Shown: positions 35,072-45,936 of the stretch, piece by piece
How positions within the stretch are numbered: position 1 is the stretch's first letter
Layout: each line of letters starts with the position of its first letter
Assembly (NCBI GenBank): GCA_023053685.1
Contig: JALIGW010000001.1
Location: 230,380,434-230,444,433 of the forward strand
Source: Diadophis punctatus similis
Taxonomy: Eukaryota > Chordata > Lepidosauria > Squamata > Dipsadidae
DNA: 64,000 nucleotides
Reading direction: 5' to 3'
Notes under the pieces: generated by a model
Databases searched by the model: none
What the model saw: only the letters and a program-made list of their open reading frames with translations
What the model was told of the DNA's origin: nothing
Position numbers and translations under genes: made by a program

Positions 35072-37084
35072 TTTGGTCTAATACATAAAAGCAGGTTTTA
35101 GATAAATGTTAAGAAGATATGAGATATGAAAACAGTTTCAATGGTGGAATCAGTTAATCTAGATAATAAACTGACCCTCCTCTCTGGATTTGATCATACA
35201 GGCTGGACAGCTTTCTATGTTTCCCATGGAATAGATTTATTTGCCCTTTGAACATCAAACCATCACGCCCTGTTTCAAATTGTTCTTAAATTTCATTCTG
35301 TTTAAGAAACACTTGTTTCTAGTCTTGCTGGGCTTCTAACTTAATCATATCTGCAGTCTCAAACGATCAGGACTTTATAACTTCTAATGTAAATATGCAA
35401 ATATTAGTGGCCTCTAAGCTGATATTTTTTTCCCCTGCTTGAATTGTTAATGAATATGTTTGTGGTATCAAAATACAGACTGAGAATACTCTCTGTCCAT
35501 AAAATCTAAAGAAATATATAAGTATATTCTAAAGAAAATAACCACTATAAGTATATAATGTTTTCTATGACAATCCTGCTTTCTCTGTTTCTTGTGATTC
35601 CCCTCTATAACATAAATATAAGAAAACAGGATAATATTGACCTTATCATCAATTATGAATGCAATTACATGTTGCTTCCTTTCTCATTTCAGTTTTTGGC
35701 TTGCCCATAGGCATTAGGGTCAGTTTCCAGTTTTTATTGTTCGTTGCCATGGGTTTCAAAATGGATATCAGTATAATCAGAAAATAGTAAGGTGGATGTT
35801 TATATCAATGTTAAGACATGACCGAGTTTTTATAATGTGGATTTTAACACTTTTAACATTTAATTTAAAGTACGATGTTTTTAATTAACTTTGGCAACAA
35901 AGTTAATTAAAAATGTTTGAAATTGTTATTTTGATTAGCTTTAGAAGGTAGCCTGGCACCCATTTTGATTTCACATTGCTTTGGCAATTCTGTCGGCAAT
36001 AGCAGATCTGAACTTTTCACTCATAGCCCTTCAATCTTCAAATCCTATAGCCTGGATTTCAAAGACCAAGAGATTTAGCAATTTGTAGAACTTTTCAGAA
36101 ATCAGGCAGTAATGATTACTTCTCATATGTGAAAGGGTATAAACTATGCTTAAAAGGGGGAAGTGGGGAGAAGTAGGAAGAAACAAACTAATATGCCTTA
36201 AAGTGGAAGAGTCTTTAGGGGTTGTTAGTCATTTTAATTTTCTACATCCCTGTAATTTTTTCCTACCTCTTTGTATAGTGATCCAAATGTTTATTTATTT
36301 ACAACATTTATACACCTTCCTCTGTCCTGTGGCTAGGGAAGCAGAGTTAGGGAAGAAAATAAAGAATCTTTTCATATGCTGAGAAGAAAAATATACATAA
36401 TTTCTGTTTGGTTTCAGAAGCAGAGAGATTCCCAGTGATTAATTAGCGAGTGCTCTGATTTCAAGATTAATAAGCCTAATACACAGATAAGTATAAGAGG
36501 CCTCTCCAAGGAGAGGTGGGCTGTTCCAATAAGTCAGGGCAATGGTGAAAGCTAACAAAGCTGGTGGTAGCAGCTATGAATGGGGCTGGTTTCTTAATCA
36601 GTGCAGTGGTGAGTCCTGTGTAGAAATTTTTTGCATCCCTATATTGTTCTGTTGAGCAAAGAACCTAATATGCTCAGCTTGACCTTTTGATAGTATTTTG
36701 CCCAGGCAAATCAAAAGAACAGAAAATTCAAGGGCCCAAATTCTATGGTAAGAGAAAAGGGTTGTTAGAGATAAAACATAGTATTGGAAAGACAACTTGT
36801 ACAAAAATTTGAAATCAAGGTAAGACAGCCAGTTTTGAGACTGTTGCTTAAATGTCTGGTTTGTTATGCTATAAGAAGACATTTTTTGAATAAGAAACTG
36901 TGAGAACATTTTAGTGCAGTGTTCCCCAATCTGATTATTGCCAGAGGAAGCTACAATTTTCAAATTTTTCAGCCAGTTGAAAATTCTTGAACTTGTCATA
37001 TTTGGAAAGTGACGCTTATAAGATTTGCAGTACCCAACTTATTCACATGTCCAACGTACCTTTTTGTGAATAACAGCCAAACAG
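35072..37084. other. No recognised gene
   Basis: AT-rich unique-looking sequence. The 133-codon minus frame at 36598-36999 has no family resemblance. Confidence 0.4.
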
Positions 37085-37141
37085 TCCCCTGGGAGTTGGG
37101 CGGCATATAAATCCATTTAAATAAATAAAATAAATAAATTT
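37085..37141 (+). repeat. L2-type LINE tail
   Basis: CTGGGAGTTGGGCGGCATAT followed by AAATAAATAAAATAAATAAA, the end style of squamate L2 elements. Confidence 0.55.
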
Positions 37142-37405
37142 GTGTCCAATATGACCTTTGAAACAGTTGGAAGAAGTCAAGTTATCCTCAGTAAAATCAC
37201 TAAAGCAAACTCCAAGTTTGTCAACTAAGTCTCCCTGAGCTGGCTCAATCCTCCTTGACAAGACACTTCATATCACAGTGACAGAGGTATTTATCTTATC
37301 AAAGTGTGGAGGCAACACTGTTTACCTGGTAGACTTAGTGGAAATATTTTATGAATCATCAAAGTGCCTTGCATAGTTCCAACCACTTCTCTCATGCATT
37401 CAGTG

Positions 37406-37541
37406 CAGCAGTGGGTTGCTCCCGGTTCGGCCCAGTTCTGCGAACCGGTAGTGGCGGCAGAAGGCTCCGCCCATCCACCCGGGATGCTTCTGCACATGCG
37501 CAGAAGCATCACGCACGTGAATCAGTAGGCTTTTCACCACT
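37406..37541. mobile_element. hAT-type MITE, ACCGGTTC family, no clear TSD
   Basis: Starts CAGCAGTGGGTTGCTCCC, includes GCGAACCGGTAGTGG and CTGCACATGCGCAGAAGC, and ends near TTTTCACCACTA. The 8-bp flanks do not match, so the right end may be altered. Confidence 0.6.
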
Positions 37542-38462
37542 AACTTTTGATTATGCATGAGGAGAAAAGCTTCCAAAGTTGTTTTACGATTACATTTTGT
37601 ACACAAGTCCTAAACATGATTACTAAAAATTACAATTAGTTCTTGTGGATTGTGTGGTAAGATAACTAGAGGATAATGAAATTGCCAGTATTTGTTCCTT
37701 ATTATAAAGGTGGAGCGATGGGAAGGATGCTGTACAGCACAAGCAGTGGAAATATTGTAACACTATACAGGATTATAGTTGCTTGAGTGAATTAACATTG
37801 AATGGAGAACAAAAACTATGAGATATAATTATCTACAGGCAGTAAGTGGATGTAAGTTATTTAACCATCTCACCGGTTTATAAGCACCTATCACTTGTTT
37901 TTAGAAGCAAAATTTGTAACGTGTATATTTTCAGAGAGATTAGAAAATTAGAATAGCAGATTACCAAGAACTATGTATAAAATAACAAAGAACAGGTGCC
38001 CTAAGCTAAATTTAGTACCATAAGATAACCAATTTGTTTCAAGAGAGAAAAAAATTTGGGTAGGCTGTACTATTTATGAGTGCCTGGAGGACAATTTTAA
38101 AAGCTACAACTGCTAATGACTAAAGGATTGTGCCCTGTGTGGTATTCCCTCCCCCCCCCCCTCTGTGCATGTTTCTCCTAGAACTTAGATCTGCTTCATA
38201 TTGATTGCTTGGCAGTATGTCACCAATGTCTTCACTAATGAGAAGGACATGTAGGTAGCAGCATGTGGGGGAAAGTGAGGTGTCAAAACAACCTGAAAAC
38301 AAAGGGAAATCTTTTGGCTACTTTGATCATTTAGTTTCCTGTCCAATGGAAGCTAGAATTGGCTGCTTTGATAATGCTGCTGTTTTACTGACTCTAGAAG
38401 GCAGAGGATGAACATATTTTCACCAAGGGCATCTCGGAAATTTGCTGTCAAATATCTTAAGA
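37542..38462. other. No recognised gene
   Basis: Nothing identified. Confidence 0.4.
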
Positions 38463-38652
38463 CAGGGCCCCCCAACCCTTTGAGTGTCAGAGACGGAGGT
38501 TTTTGGGAGAGAGGTTTTTCCATGGACCAGAGGGGTCATGGTTTCATGTGCTGCTTGCATCCTGCGGATGGGGCTTTGCTTGTTTGCATGGCCCAGTTTC
38601 TTGCATGTCATGGATCAGTGCTGGTCCATGGACCGGAGGCTGGAGACTCCTG
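38463..38652. mobile_element. hAT-type MITE, TSD TCTTAAGA / CCTTAAGA
   Basis: A 190-bp element starting CAGGGCCCCCCAACCCTTTG and ending GGCTGGAGACTCCTG. Flanking octamers at 38455-38462 and 38653-38660 agree at 7 of 8 positions. Confidence 0.72.
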
Positions 38653-38797
38653 CCTTAAGACATAGGAGGTTGACGTGATGCTAGGTTCAGGTTATACAGC
38701 TTTTTCACCACACCATGGACTTTTTCATCCACACAATGGATTTTGTTCCATAATCTTTTGCAAATCTTTATCATCTTTAAGGTAAGTCATTTTTAAG

Positions 38798-39290
38798 AAG
38801 GCCAGTTTAGTTTAGTGGTTAAAACATCAAGTTAAAAACTGAGAAACCATGAGTTCTTAGTCTCCCCATATCCAGTAGCCAGCTGGATGACCTCAGGCCA
38901 GTGGTGGGCTGCAACTGGTTTAACAACCAGTTCGGTGATTGCGTGCTTTGCACGGCCATGCACGCTTTGTGTGTGCACACCTAACGCGCTTGCGCGCAGC
39001 GTTCAAAATACAACAATTTGAAGCTCAGCTGCTTACCTTCTAAGGCAGCTCTGGTAAGTAGAACAGCGGAGGCGCGGAAATCAGCTGCGCCACGCGAATC
39101 AGCTGAGCCAGAAAGAAGGAAATATAGGACAGGGTAGGGCGGGGGTGGGTGGGCGGGGCCAACAGATTGTTGGAACTACCGGTTCGCCCGAGCTGGCAGC
39201 AGCCCACCACTGCCTCAGGCTAGCCGCTTTCTCTTAGTCTTGCCAAAAAAACTACAGGGACATGTCCAGGCAGTCTCCAAGAACCAGACA
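38798..39290 (+). mobile_element. tRNA-derived SINE type 2, split by a hAT MITE
   Basis: Left part GCCAGTTTAGTTTAGTGG...AACATCAAG and AGCTGGATGACCTCAGGC; right part resumes after 39212 with TAGCCGCTTTCTCTTAGTCT. Same body as the SINE at 7608. The 8-bp duplication of the inserted element lies in the SINE. Confidence 0.68.
38899..39212. mobile_element. hAT-type MITE, TSD CCTCAGGC
   Basis: A 314-bp element from CAGTGGTGGGCTGCAACTGG to GCAGCCCACCACTG with a perfect 8-bp duplication CCTCAGGC at 38891-38898 and 39213-39220. It contains CTACCGGTTCGCCCG. Confidence 0.9.
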
Positions 39291-39373
39291 TGCTTGAACA
39301 GAAGGGGGGAAAAATCACCTTTAAACAAATCTAAATATAAAGACCTTGTGGGGGGTTGGAAGGAAGAGAAGTA

Positions 39374-40181
39374 CAGGTAGTCCTCAAATTACAACCACAT
39401 TTGAGCCCAAAATTTCTGTTGCTAAGTGAAGCATTTGTTAAGTGAGTTTTCCCCATTTTACAATCTTTCTTGCCACAGTTGTTAAGTGAATCACTGCAGT
39501 CATTAAGTTAGGAACACAGTTGTTAAGTGAATCTGCCTTCCCCATTGACTTTGCTTGCAAAAGGTGATCACATGACCCTAGGACCGTGATGGTGAACCTA
39601 TGGCACGCGTGCCAGAGGTGGCACACGGAGCCATATCTGCCGGCACGCGAGCCGTTGCCCTAGCTCTGCTCCAGCGCACATGTGCGTGCCTGCCAGTTGG
39701 TTTTTGGCTCACACGGAGGCTCTGGTAGGGCAATTTTGGCCTCTGGAGGGCCTGCGGGGGGAGCATTTTCGCCCTCCTCAAGCTCCAAGAAAGCCTCTGG
39801 AGCCTGGGGAGGGAGAAAAATGGGACTACCGGGCCCACTGAAAGTCGTGAAATGGAAGAGTGGGGGGGTCACACACGCATGAGTAGCGGGGTGGGGTGAG
39901 TGGGGGACTTTGAATTATGGGGGTGGGATGCACGTGCATGCAATAGCACACGCGCACTATTTCAGCACCCAAGGAAAAAAAGGTTCACCATCACTGCCCT
40001 AGGACATTGCAACCATCATAAATATGAGTCAGTTGTGAAACTTCAGAATTGTGATCACATGACCAGGGGGATGCTGCAACGGTTGTAAGTTTGAAAAAAA
40101 ATGGTCATAAGTCACCTTTTCCAGTGCCATTGTAACTTTGAACGGCCACTAAATGAACTGTTGTAAGTCGAGGAATGCCTG
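39374..40181. mobile_element. TA-flanked MITE family B, copy 4, split by a hAT element
   Basis: Left end CAGGTAGTCCTCAAATTAC preceded by TA (39372-39373); right end GTAAGTCGAGGAATGCCTG followed by TA (40182-40183). Without the insertion it is about 387 bp. This is the clearest full copy of the family. Confidence 0.82.
39584..39996. mobile_element. hAT-type element, TSD CCCTAGGA
   Basis: A 413-bp element from CCGTGATGGTGAACCTATGG to AGGTTCACCATCACTG with a perfect 8-bp duplication CCCTAGGA at 39576-39583 and 39997-40004. The interior is rich in GCACGCG and GCACATGTGCG motifs. It lies inside the TA-flanked MITE, so it is the younger of the two. Confidence 0.88.
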
Positions 40182-40183
40182 TA

Positions 40184-40881
40184 ATTCTAGTGCAGAACGG
40201 TGTACACGCATGCATGTACATCAAGTACACTTGCACATACATTTAAATGTACATTTGGCCTCCCTGTTCAAATCTTACGATCTGTACTGAGTTTTCTTTA
40301 AAGAGTGAAAAAGAGTCATGATTTCTGATTACGCTAAGAGAAAGAGGGCGGTAGAGAAATAGTAGGACACAAGCAGGGCAAAGAATTGCTTAGGAAGCAC
40401 TGCTTATGATAGGTCATTGAATGGGTGAGCAGGGAGAGCAAACAGGTGTTTAGTGGAGGAGTTCAACTGAGGAAAAGGAAGAGATGGAGCATAAGAGCCA
40501 AGATGTGTGTGTGTGGGGGGGTGCTGACAGCTTCCTGAGCACTGCAGACTGTCTGCCCATTGTGTGACTGGAGCATTATTTCCTGCTGAGCAATTTGAAG
40601 CAATTTGAAAGATTCCCAGGAGAGAGTTTCCAGAGGCTGAGCAAAGAGAGAAAGCAAACTGGAGTTCATCTGAGGTAGATCAAGAAAGAACTCCCTCCTC
40701 CTCCTCCTTCCTCTCTGTAAATCCTAGGCACAAAGAGATAGAGGCAGATCTTGTAACTTGATGGAGATGGATCATGTTTGTTTGTTTGCCTCCCTGAAAG
40801 CAACAAGAACGGCACTTGCCGTAAGTGCAGGCTGATTGCCCTTCTGGAAGAGGAGGTGAAGGGACTAGAAGTGAATAGCAA
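40184..40881. other. No recognised gene
   Basis: Nothing identified. Confidence 0.4.
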
Positions 40882-41108
40882 GAGCAATAGCACTTAGACT
40901 TATATACCACTTCACAGTGCTTTACAGCCCTCTCTAAGCGGTTTACAAAGTTCAGCATATTGCCCCCAACAATCTGGGTCCTCATTTTACCCACCTCAGA
41001 AGGATGGAAGGCTGAGTCAACCTTGAGCTGGTGAGATTTGAACAGCTGAACTGCTGAACTAGCAGTAGCCTGCAGTGCTGCATTTAACCACTGCGCCACC
41101 TGGAGGGT
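40882..41108 (-). mobile_element. tRNA-derived SINE, type 1
   Basis: Minus-strand copy: the plus strand starts AGCAATAGCACTTAGACTTA, runs through GCTTTACAGCCCTCTCTAAG and ends AACCACTGCGCCACCTGG. Sense tail is ATTGCT-type. Confidence 0.85.
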
Positions 41109-41244
41109 GAACCAGTCCACCCTCCAGTTTATCAGGGAAGATGAGGAATTCTTGGACGCAGAAGTGCATTTGGAGGGGCACAAATACCAAAAAAGCTCCA
41201 AGAAGATGGAAGAAAGACAAGTGTGTGAAATGGAATGTAAGGGG

Positions 41245-41597
41245 TAAAGGTAAAGGTTCCCCTCACACATATGTGCTAGTTGTTCCCGACTCTAGGGGGC
41301 GGTGCTCATCTCCATTTCAAAGCTGAAGAGCCAGCGCTGTCCAAAGACGTCTCCGTGGTCATGTGGTTGGCATGCCTAAATGCCAAAGGTGCACGGAACA
41401 CTGTTACCTTTCCACCAAAGGTGGTCCCTATTTTTCTACTTGCATTTTTACATGCTTTCGAACTGCTAGGTTGGCAGAAGCTGGGGCAAGTAACGGGAGC
41501 TCACCCATTGCGCGGCACTAGGGATTCGAACCGCTGAATTGCCGACCTTTCAATCAACAAGCTCAGCGTCTTGGCCATTGAGCCACCGCGTCCCTCT
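41245..41597 (-). mobile_element. Sauria SINE, TSD GAATGTAAGGGG
   Basis: Plus strand starts with TAAAGGTAAAGGTTCCCCTC, the inverse of the ACCTTT tail of Sauria SINEs, and ends with the tRNA-like head, inverse of GGACGCGGTGGCTCAATGGC. A 12-bp duplication GAATGTAAGGGG lies at 41233-41244 and 41598-41609. The body contains CCAAAGGTGGTCCCTATTTT. Sauria SINEs are known to borrow the 3' end of Bov-B LINEs. Confidence 0.88.
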
Positions 41598-41704
41598 GAA
41601 TGTAAGGGGATATAGCACAAAGATCCAAGACCTTTTTTTTAAAGCCCCCTGTTTCCTAGAAGTGTCAAAATAGATTCCAGAGCCTTCTATTGTTAGTATT
41701 TCTG

Positions 41705-42130
41705 AAGTTTTAGATCACCTGTAGACTAAAACATATGAAGAACGGTTGCAGGATTTGGGTTTGGCTAGTCTAGAGAAAAGAAGGATTAGGGGGGATATGA
41801 TAGCAGTATTCCAGTATTTGAGAAACTGCCATTAAAAAGGAGGGGGGTCAATTTATTTTCCAAAGCACCAGAGGGCAGGACAGGAAACAATGGATGGAAA
41901 CTAATCAAGAGAGAAGCAATCTGGAATTAAGGAGAAACTTCCTAACAGTGAGGACAATTAACCAGTGGAACAGCTTGCCTTCAGACATTGTAGGTACTTC
42001 ATCACTGGAGGTTTTTAAGAATAGACTGGACAGCCACTTGACTGAAATGCTGTAGGATCTCCTGCTTGAGCAGGGGGTTGGACTAGAAGACCTCCAATAT
42101 CCCTTCCAGCTTTATTCTGATTGATTGATT
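41705..42130 (+). mobile_element. CR1 LINE 3' end
   Basis: Contains GGAGAAACTTCCTAACAGTG, CTGGAGGTTTTTAAGAATAG, GGGTTGGACTAGAAGACCTC and CCAGCTTTATTCTGATTGATT, the classic CR1 3' region ending in ATTCTGATTG-type repeats. 5'-truncated and carrying no intact coding part. Confidence 0.87.
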
Positions 42131-42309
42131 GACCTACCTGCAATTTCCATTAGCCTCAAGAGCTGAACTCTAGGACTCTAGGATCTGCAAAAAGGATTTT
42201 TCTCTGTCCTAAAGAGTTGATAGTGACAGGTGGTTTGATGGGAAACCAAAGCAGTAACTGATTAGCCTGACAATCTCTTGAGAGAAGTGAGGGCGTTCCT
42301 GGAATGCAC

Positions 42310-42830
42310 ATTTGGAATAGAATAGAATAGAATTCTTAATTGGCCAAGTGTGATTGGACACACAAGGAGTTTGTCTTTGGTGCATATGCTCTCAGTGTAC
42401 ATAAAAGAAAAGATACATTTGTCAAGAATCATGAGGTACATCACTTAATGATTGTCATAGGGTTCAAATAAGCAATCAGGAAACAATATTAATATAAATC
42501 GTAAGGATACAAGCAACAAGTTACAGTTATACAGTCATTAGTGGGAGGAGATGAGTGATAGGAACAATGAGAAAATTAATAGTAGTGCAGACTTAGTAAA
42601 TAGTTTTGACAGTGTTGAGGGAATTATTTGTTTAGCAGAGTGATGGCGTTCGGGAAAAAACTGTTCTTGTGTCTAGTTGTCTTGGTGTGCAGTGCTCTAT
42701 AGCATCGTTTTGAGGGTAGGAGTTGAAACAATTTATGTCCAGGATGCGAGGGGTCAGTAAATATTTTCACAGCCCTCTTTTTGACTCGTGCAGTATACAG
42801 GTTCTCAATGGAAGGCAGGTTGGCAGTAAT
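42310..42830 (-). pseudogene. CR1-group LINE C-terminus and 3' UTR
   Basis: Minus strand, about 42810-42630: an open stretch reading LYTARVKKRAVKIFTDPSHP, GHKLFQLLPSKRCYRAL and TRHKNSFFPNAITLLNK before a TAA stop. The 3' UTR follows and ends in ATTCTATTCTATTCT, a CR1-like tail. No reverse transcriptase core is present. The clade within the CR1 group is unresolved. Confidence 0.62.
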
Positions 42831-42959
42831 CGTTGTTTTTGGGATGTGATGGAAAGACCCTCAAGACTTTTAAGCTCATTCACTCAAGACAATTTAATTT
42901 TTTTCCACTGATTCAGATGGAAGGAAATGATACATATGTATGTCATTAAAAAAAACCAA

Positions 42960-43270
42960 AGCCTTCTCACTCTTATGGGTGATCTATGTCTTCCTCAACC
43001 TCAGTCCCCTACTAGAGGCCTGGGAGTTTGAGGGTTCTGTGCAATATCTTAGCTGTTCCTAGCACTGCATTCTTCTGGACAAAGAGTTCTGATGTCATTC
43101 CTGGATCTTCTGGAGCTAGTCTCCCAGTTTAGGAGTCGAAGTCACAAGTGCTCCTCCTACCATCACTGGGACCACTTTGGTCTTTATATTCCATATCCTC
43201 TTCAGTTCCCTCTTCAGGCACTGGTACTTCCCTTTCTTCCTGATGTTGCTGTCACTTGGCACCACTTGGT
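42960..43270 (-). pseudogene. R4/R2-type LINE endonuclease C-terminus
   Basis: Minus strand, from about 43265: VPSDSNIRKKGKYQCLKREL, KRIWNIKTKVVPVMVGGA, then a stop near LGD, then LQKIPGMTSELFVQKNAVLG and TAKILHRTLKLPGL. The KYQ-LK-E-RIW ... VVPV-G-AL ... LGTAKIL pattern is the same C-terminal block found in the R4/Dong-like element at 9.4 kb (KYQDLKIEIQRLW, VVIPVAIGTLG, ALLGSAHILRK) but from a different, older family. It is cut off on the right by or near the hAT element at 43279. Confidence 0.68.
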
Positions 43271-43278
43271 ATCTAGAC

Positions 43279-43414
43279 CAGTGTTTCCCAACCTTGGCAA
43301 CTTGAAGATGTCTGGACTTCAACTCCCAGAAGTCCCCAGCCAGCATTCGCTGGCTGGGGAATTCTGGGAGTTGAAGTCCAGACATCTTCAAGTTGCCAAG
43401 GTTGGGAAACACTG
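43279..43414. mobile_element. Foldback hAT MITE, TSD ATCTAGAC
   Basis: A 136-bp element that is nearly all inverted repeat: CAGTGTTTCCCAACCTTGGC at the left, its inverse GCCAAGGTTGGGAAACACTG at the right, with arms of about 65 bp that differ at very few positions. A perfect 8-bp duplication ATCTAGAC lies at 43271-43278 and 43415-43422. Confidence 0.93.
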
Positions 43415-43489
43415 ATCTAGACTTTGCAATGCTATTAAATAAACATTAAAAATAAACTTCAGATAATATTGTCGCAAAGATGGTTTTTC

Positions 43490-43645
43490 AAGAGGCAACT
43501 GGACTTTCTGGTTTTTTGTTGAAGACATTTTGTTTCTCATCCAAGAAGCTTCTTTACCTTATAAGCTGACGAAGCTTCTTGGATGAAAAGTGAAACATAG
43601 TCAAAGAAAAACCAGAAAGTCCAGTTTCCTCTTGAAAAAGCACTT
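43490..43645. repeat. Foldback repeat around AAGCTTCTT
   Basis: TTTTTCAAGAGGCAACTGGACTTTC near the left and GAAAGTCCAGTTTCCTCTTG near the right are inverse, as are CTCATCCAAGAAGCTTCTT and GAAGCTTCTTGGATGA. Arms of about 65 bp surround TACCTTATAAGCTGAC. A single-sided relative is at 2455. Family not assigned. Confidence 0.7.
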
Positions 43646-43835
43646 TTTGGACAACCATGACCTGGATGACTGAGAATCTCCATAGACATTCAGATAATAT
43701 TGAATTCATATGGGATCAACCAAAAGTTCTAACTCAAGGCACAAATGACCAGGCTCAAATTATCCTACTTCACACGCATCATGTGAAGACCAAGCTCTCT
43801 AGAGGAGGCTCTAAAGCTGAAAAAGATGGAAGGAA

Positions 43836-43934
43836 AGAAGAAGAAGAAGAAGAAGAAGAAGAAGAAGAAGAAGAAGAAGAAGAAGAAGAAGAAGAAGAAG
43901 AAGAAGAAGAAGAAGAAGAAGAAGAAGAAGAAGA
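43836..43934. repeat. GAA microsatellite
   Basis: About 31 GAA units. Poly-Glu or poly-Ser frames across it are artefacts. Confidence 0.97.
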
Positions 43935-44091
43935 CAATAAAATGAATGAACTCAGTTGCAGTAGCATTAGAAAAGCTGAAGGACCAGCTCAGGACAGATC
44001 ATCATGGACAAAAATCTAAATATGTGGTTGATAACAACTTGATGGCACATAATAAAAAAATACTTGATATTTTAAAGGGCATTATTCACAA

Positions 44092-44500
44092 ATGAACACT
44101 GAGCGCCAAAGAATTGAGGCCTTTGAACTATGGTGCTGGAGAAGACTCCTGCGAGTCCCTTGGACTGCAAGGCTATCAAACTGGTCAGTCCTAGAGGAGA
44201 TCAACCCTGACTGCTCTTTAGAAGGCCAGATCCTGAAGGTGAAACTCAAATACTGGACAGGAAGGCCACCTAATGAGAAGGAAGGACTCACTGGAGAAGA
44301 GCCTAATGCTGGGAAAGATTGAGGGCAAAAGAAGAAGGGGATGACAGAGAATGAGGTGGCTGGATGGAGTCACTGAAGCAGTCGGTGTGAGCTTAAATGG
44401 ACTCCAGAGGATGATAGAGGACAGGAAGGCCTGGAGGAACGTTGTCCATGGGGTTGCGATGGGTTGGACATGACTTCACAACTAACAACAACAACAAATT
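44092..44500 (+). pseudogene. Bov-B LINE C-terminus and 3' end
   Basis: The frame from 44092 reads TERQRIEAFELWCWRRLLRV and PWTARLSNWSVLEEINPDCS, the last part of the Bov-B reverse transcriptase protein, followed (after frame breaks) by the 3' end GTCCATGGGGTTGCGATGGG and AACTAACAACAACAACAAA. Bov-B is an RTE-clade LINE widespread in squamates and, through known horizontal transfer, in ruminants. The copy is strongly 5'-truncated and inactive. Upstream sequence back to about 43640 may belong to the same family but I cannot show it. Confidence 0.85.
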
Positions 44501-45590
44501 CACAAATAGAACTTTTATACTCAGTATTTGGCAGAATTAGAAACTTTGACAAAAAGGCTACCGAGGAAGCACTATCAGTCCCAAGGATGGTCATAAGTCA
44601 TTTACTAGTTAGACAAGCTGATAAAGTTGTCTTAGTCATATCTTCTAGCCCCACAAATGTCCTTAACATCCCCACTATTTTTTATCTCTTGCTCTTGCAA
44701 ACAAAGCATTGTGTTATAGCTAACTAATATTTTTATTTTGAAAGAATGCTCTGGATTCATGCAGAATGTTGGATTTCCATTCCCCCCCCTCAATTAACAA
44801 TAATCGAAAGGAACAAAAGAGATGAATCTTACAAAGATAATAATTCAAGCCAATTCTGACTTACATAAATATGGTAAATCATGAACTCAGTATAGTTATA
44901 CATATCCAACAAAGTTTTCTGAAGAAACCCACATTTTACCTATTGTTTTTTTTCCTAGTCCTGTGCAAAAGCACCTGTTTGAAAGCAAAGAGTATTTTCT
45001 TTATGTAATTTCATTCTGATTTACAAAATTATTCTTTAAAAAATCAGTACACTTATTTTAAGCAACCAAAGTGCCAGCTCCACCCCCTCATTCTTTTCTT
45101 GCCTGGGAATATTTTGTACACTGTACTTTCTACTGACAACGTAATATCATATTTACTATATTCTGGGCCTATCTCCTCTTACCTTGGGCTGCCCTCTGCA
45201 GTTTCTCTCCATAAAAGCAGTGTAGTTCCAGCTGTCAATCTAACTTATTACTGTGATTCTTTTTCAGTGTGGCACAACAAAAGTATTGTTGTGAAGGAAC
45301 AGCTACAATGTTTGTAGCTGTATGCCCATTAGATATGGGAGAATTCTCCCCGTGATCTGTTCTTAGAATGTTTAATATAGTGCTTGACTAGCTTCCTCGT
45401 CTGTATAAATAACTTCTTGAGCTCTAACCAAGAAGAAAGCAAAGAAAATAACATTTAAGTATGTCAAAGAACCTTAAAGTGAAATTAATATGACACTTAA
45501 ATTTAATATTTAATTTAGTATGACTTAATATTAATTTAATATGAACTTAAATTATATGAAATTTAATATAACTTAAAGTTAATATGATAT
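44501..45590. other. No recognised gene
   Basis: Unique-looking sequence; nothing identified. Confidence 0.4.
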
Positions 45591-45591
45591 G

Positions 45592-45936
45592 AGCGTGATG
45601 GCTCAGTGGTTAAAGATGCTGGCAGCCCGGGTTCAAGATCTGAGCACTGCGTGACAGGGTGAGCTCCTGTTACTTGCCCCAGGCTTCTGCACTTCCAGTA
45701 GTTCAAAAGCATGCAAATGTGAGTAGATTAATAGGTACCACTTCGGTGGGAAGGTAACAGCATTCTGTGCATCTTGGCATATAGTCATGCTGGCCATATG
45801 ACCACGGAAATGTTTTCAGACAATGCTGCCTCCCTCAGCTAAGAAACGGGGATGAGCATTCTACCCCACCACCACCACCACCCCCAGAGTTTGACAAGAC
45901 TGAGTAAGGGAAAACCTTTACCTTTACCAAAAAGAC
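45592..45936 (+). mobile_element. Sauria SINE, diverged
   Basis: Head GCGTGATGGCTCAGTGGTTA, body with TGTTACTTGCCCCAGGCTTC, GCCATATGACCACGG and GGGGATGAGCATTC, tail AACCTTTACCTTTACC. Inverse orientation to the copy at 41245. An ACC repeat has expanded near 45865. Confidence 0.82.

Noticed and set aside
34180..35075. Host CpG-island promoter
   Set aside because: Inverse ends and a very long hairpin fit a repeat element better, and no exon or gene lies nearby in the window; not fully excluded.
43116..43415. Overlapping 98- and 107-codon frames on both strands
   Set aside because: They run through the palindromic hAT MITE; only the minus-strand endonuclease fragment to the left has family support.
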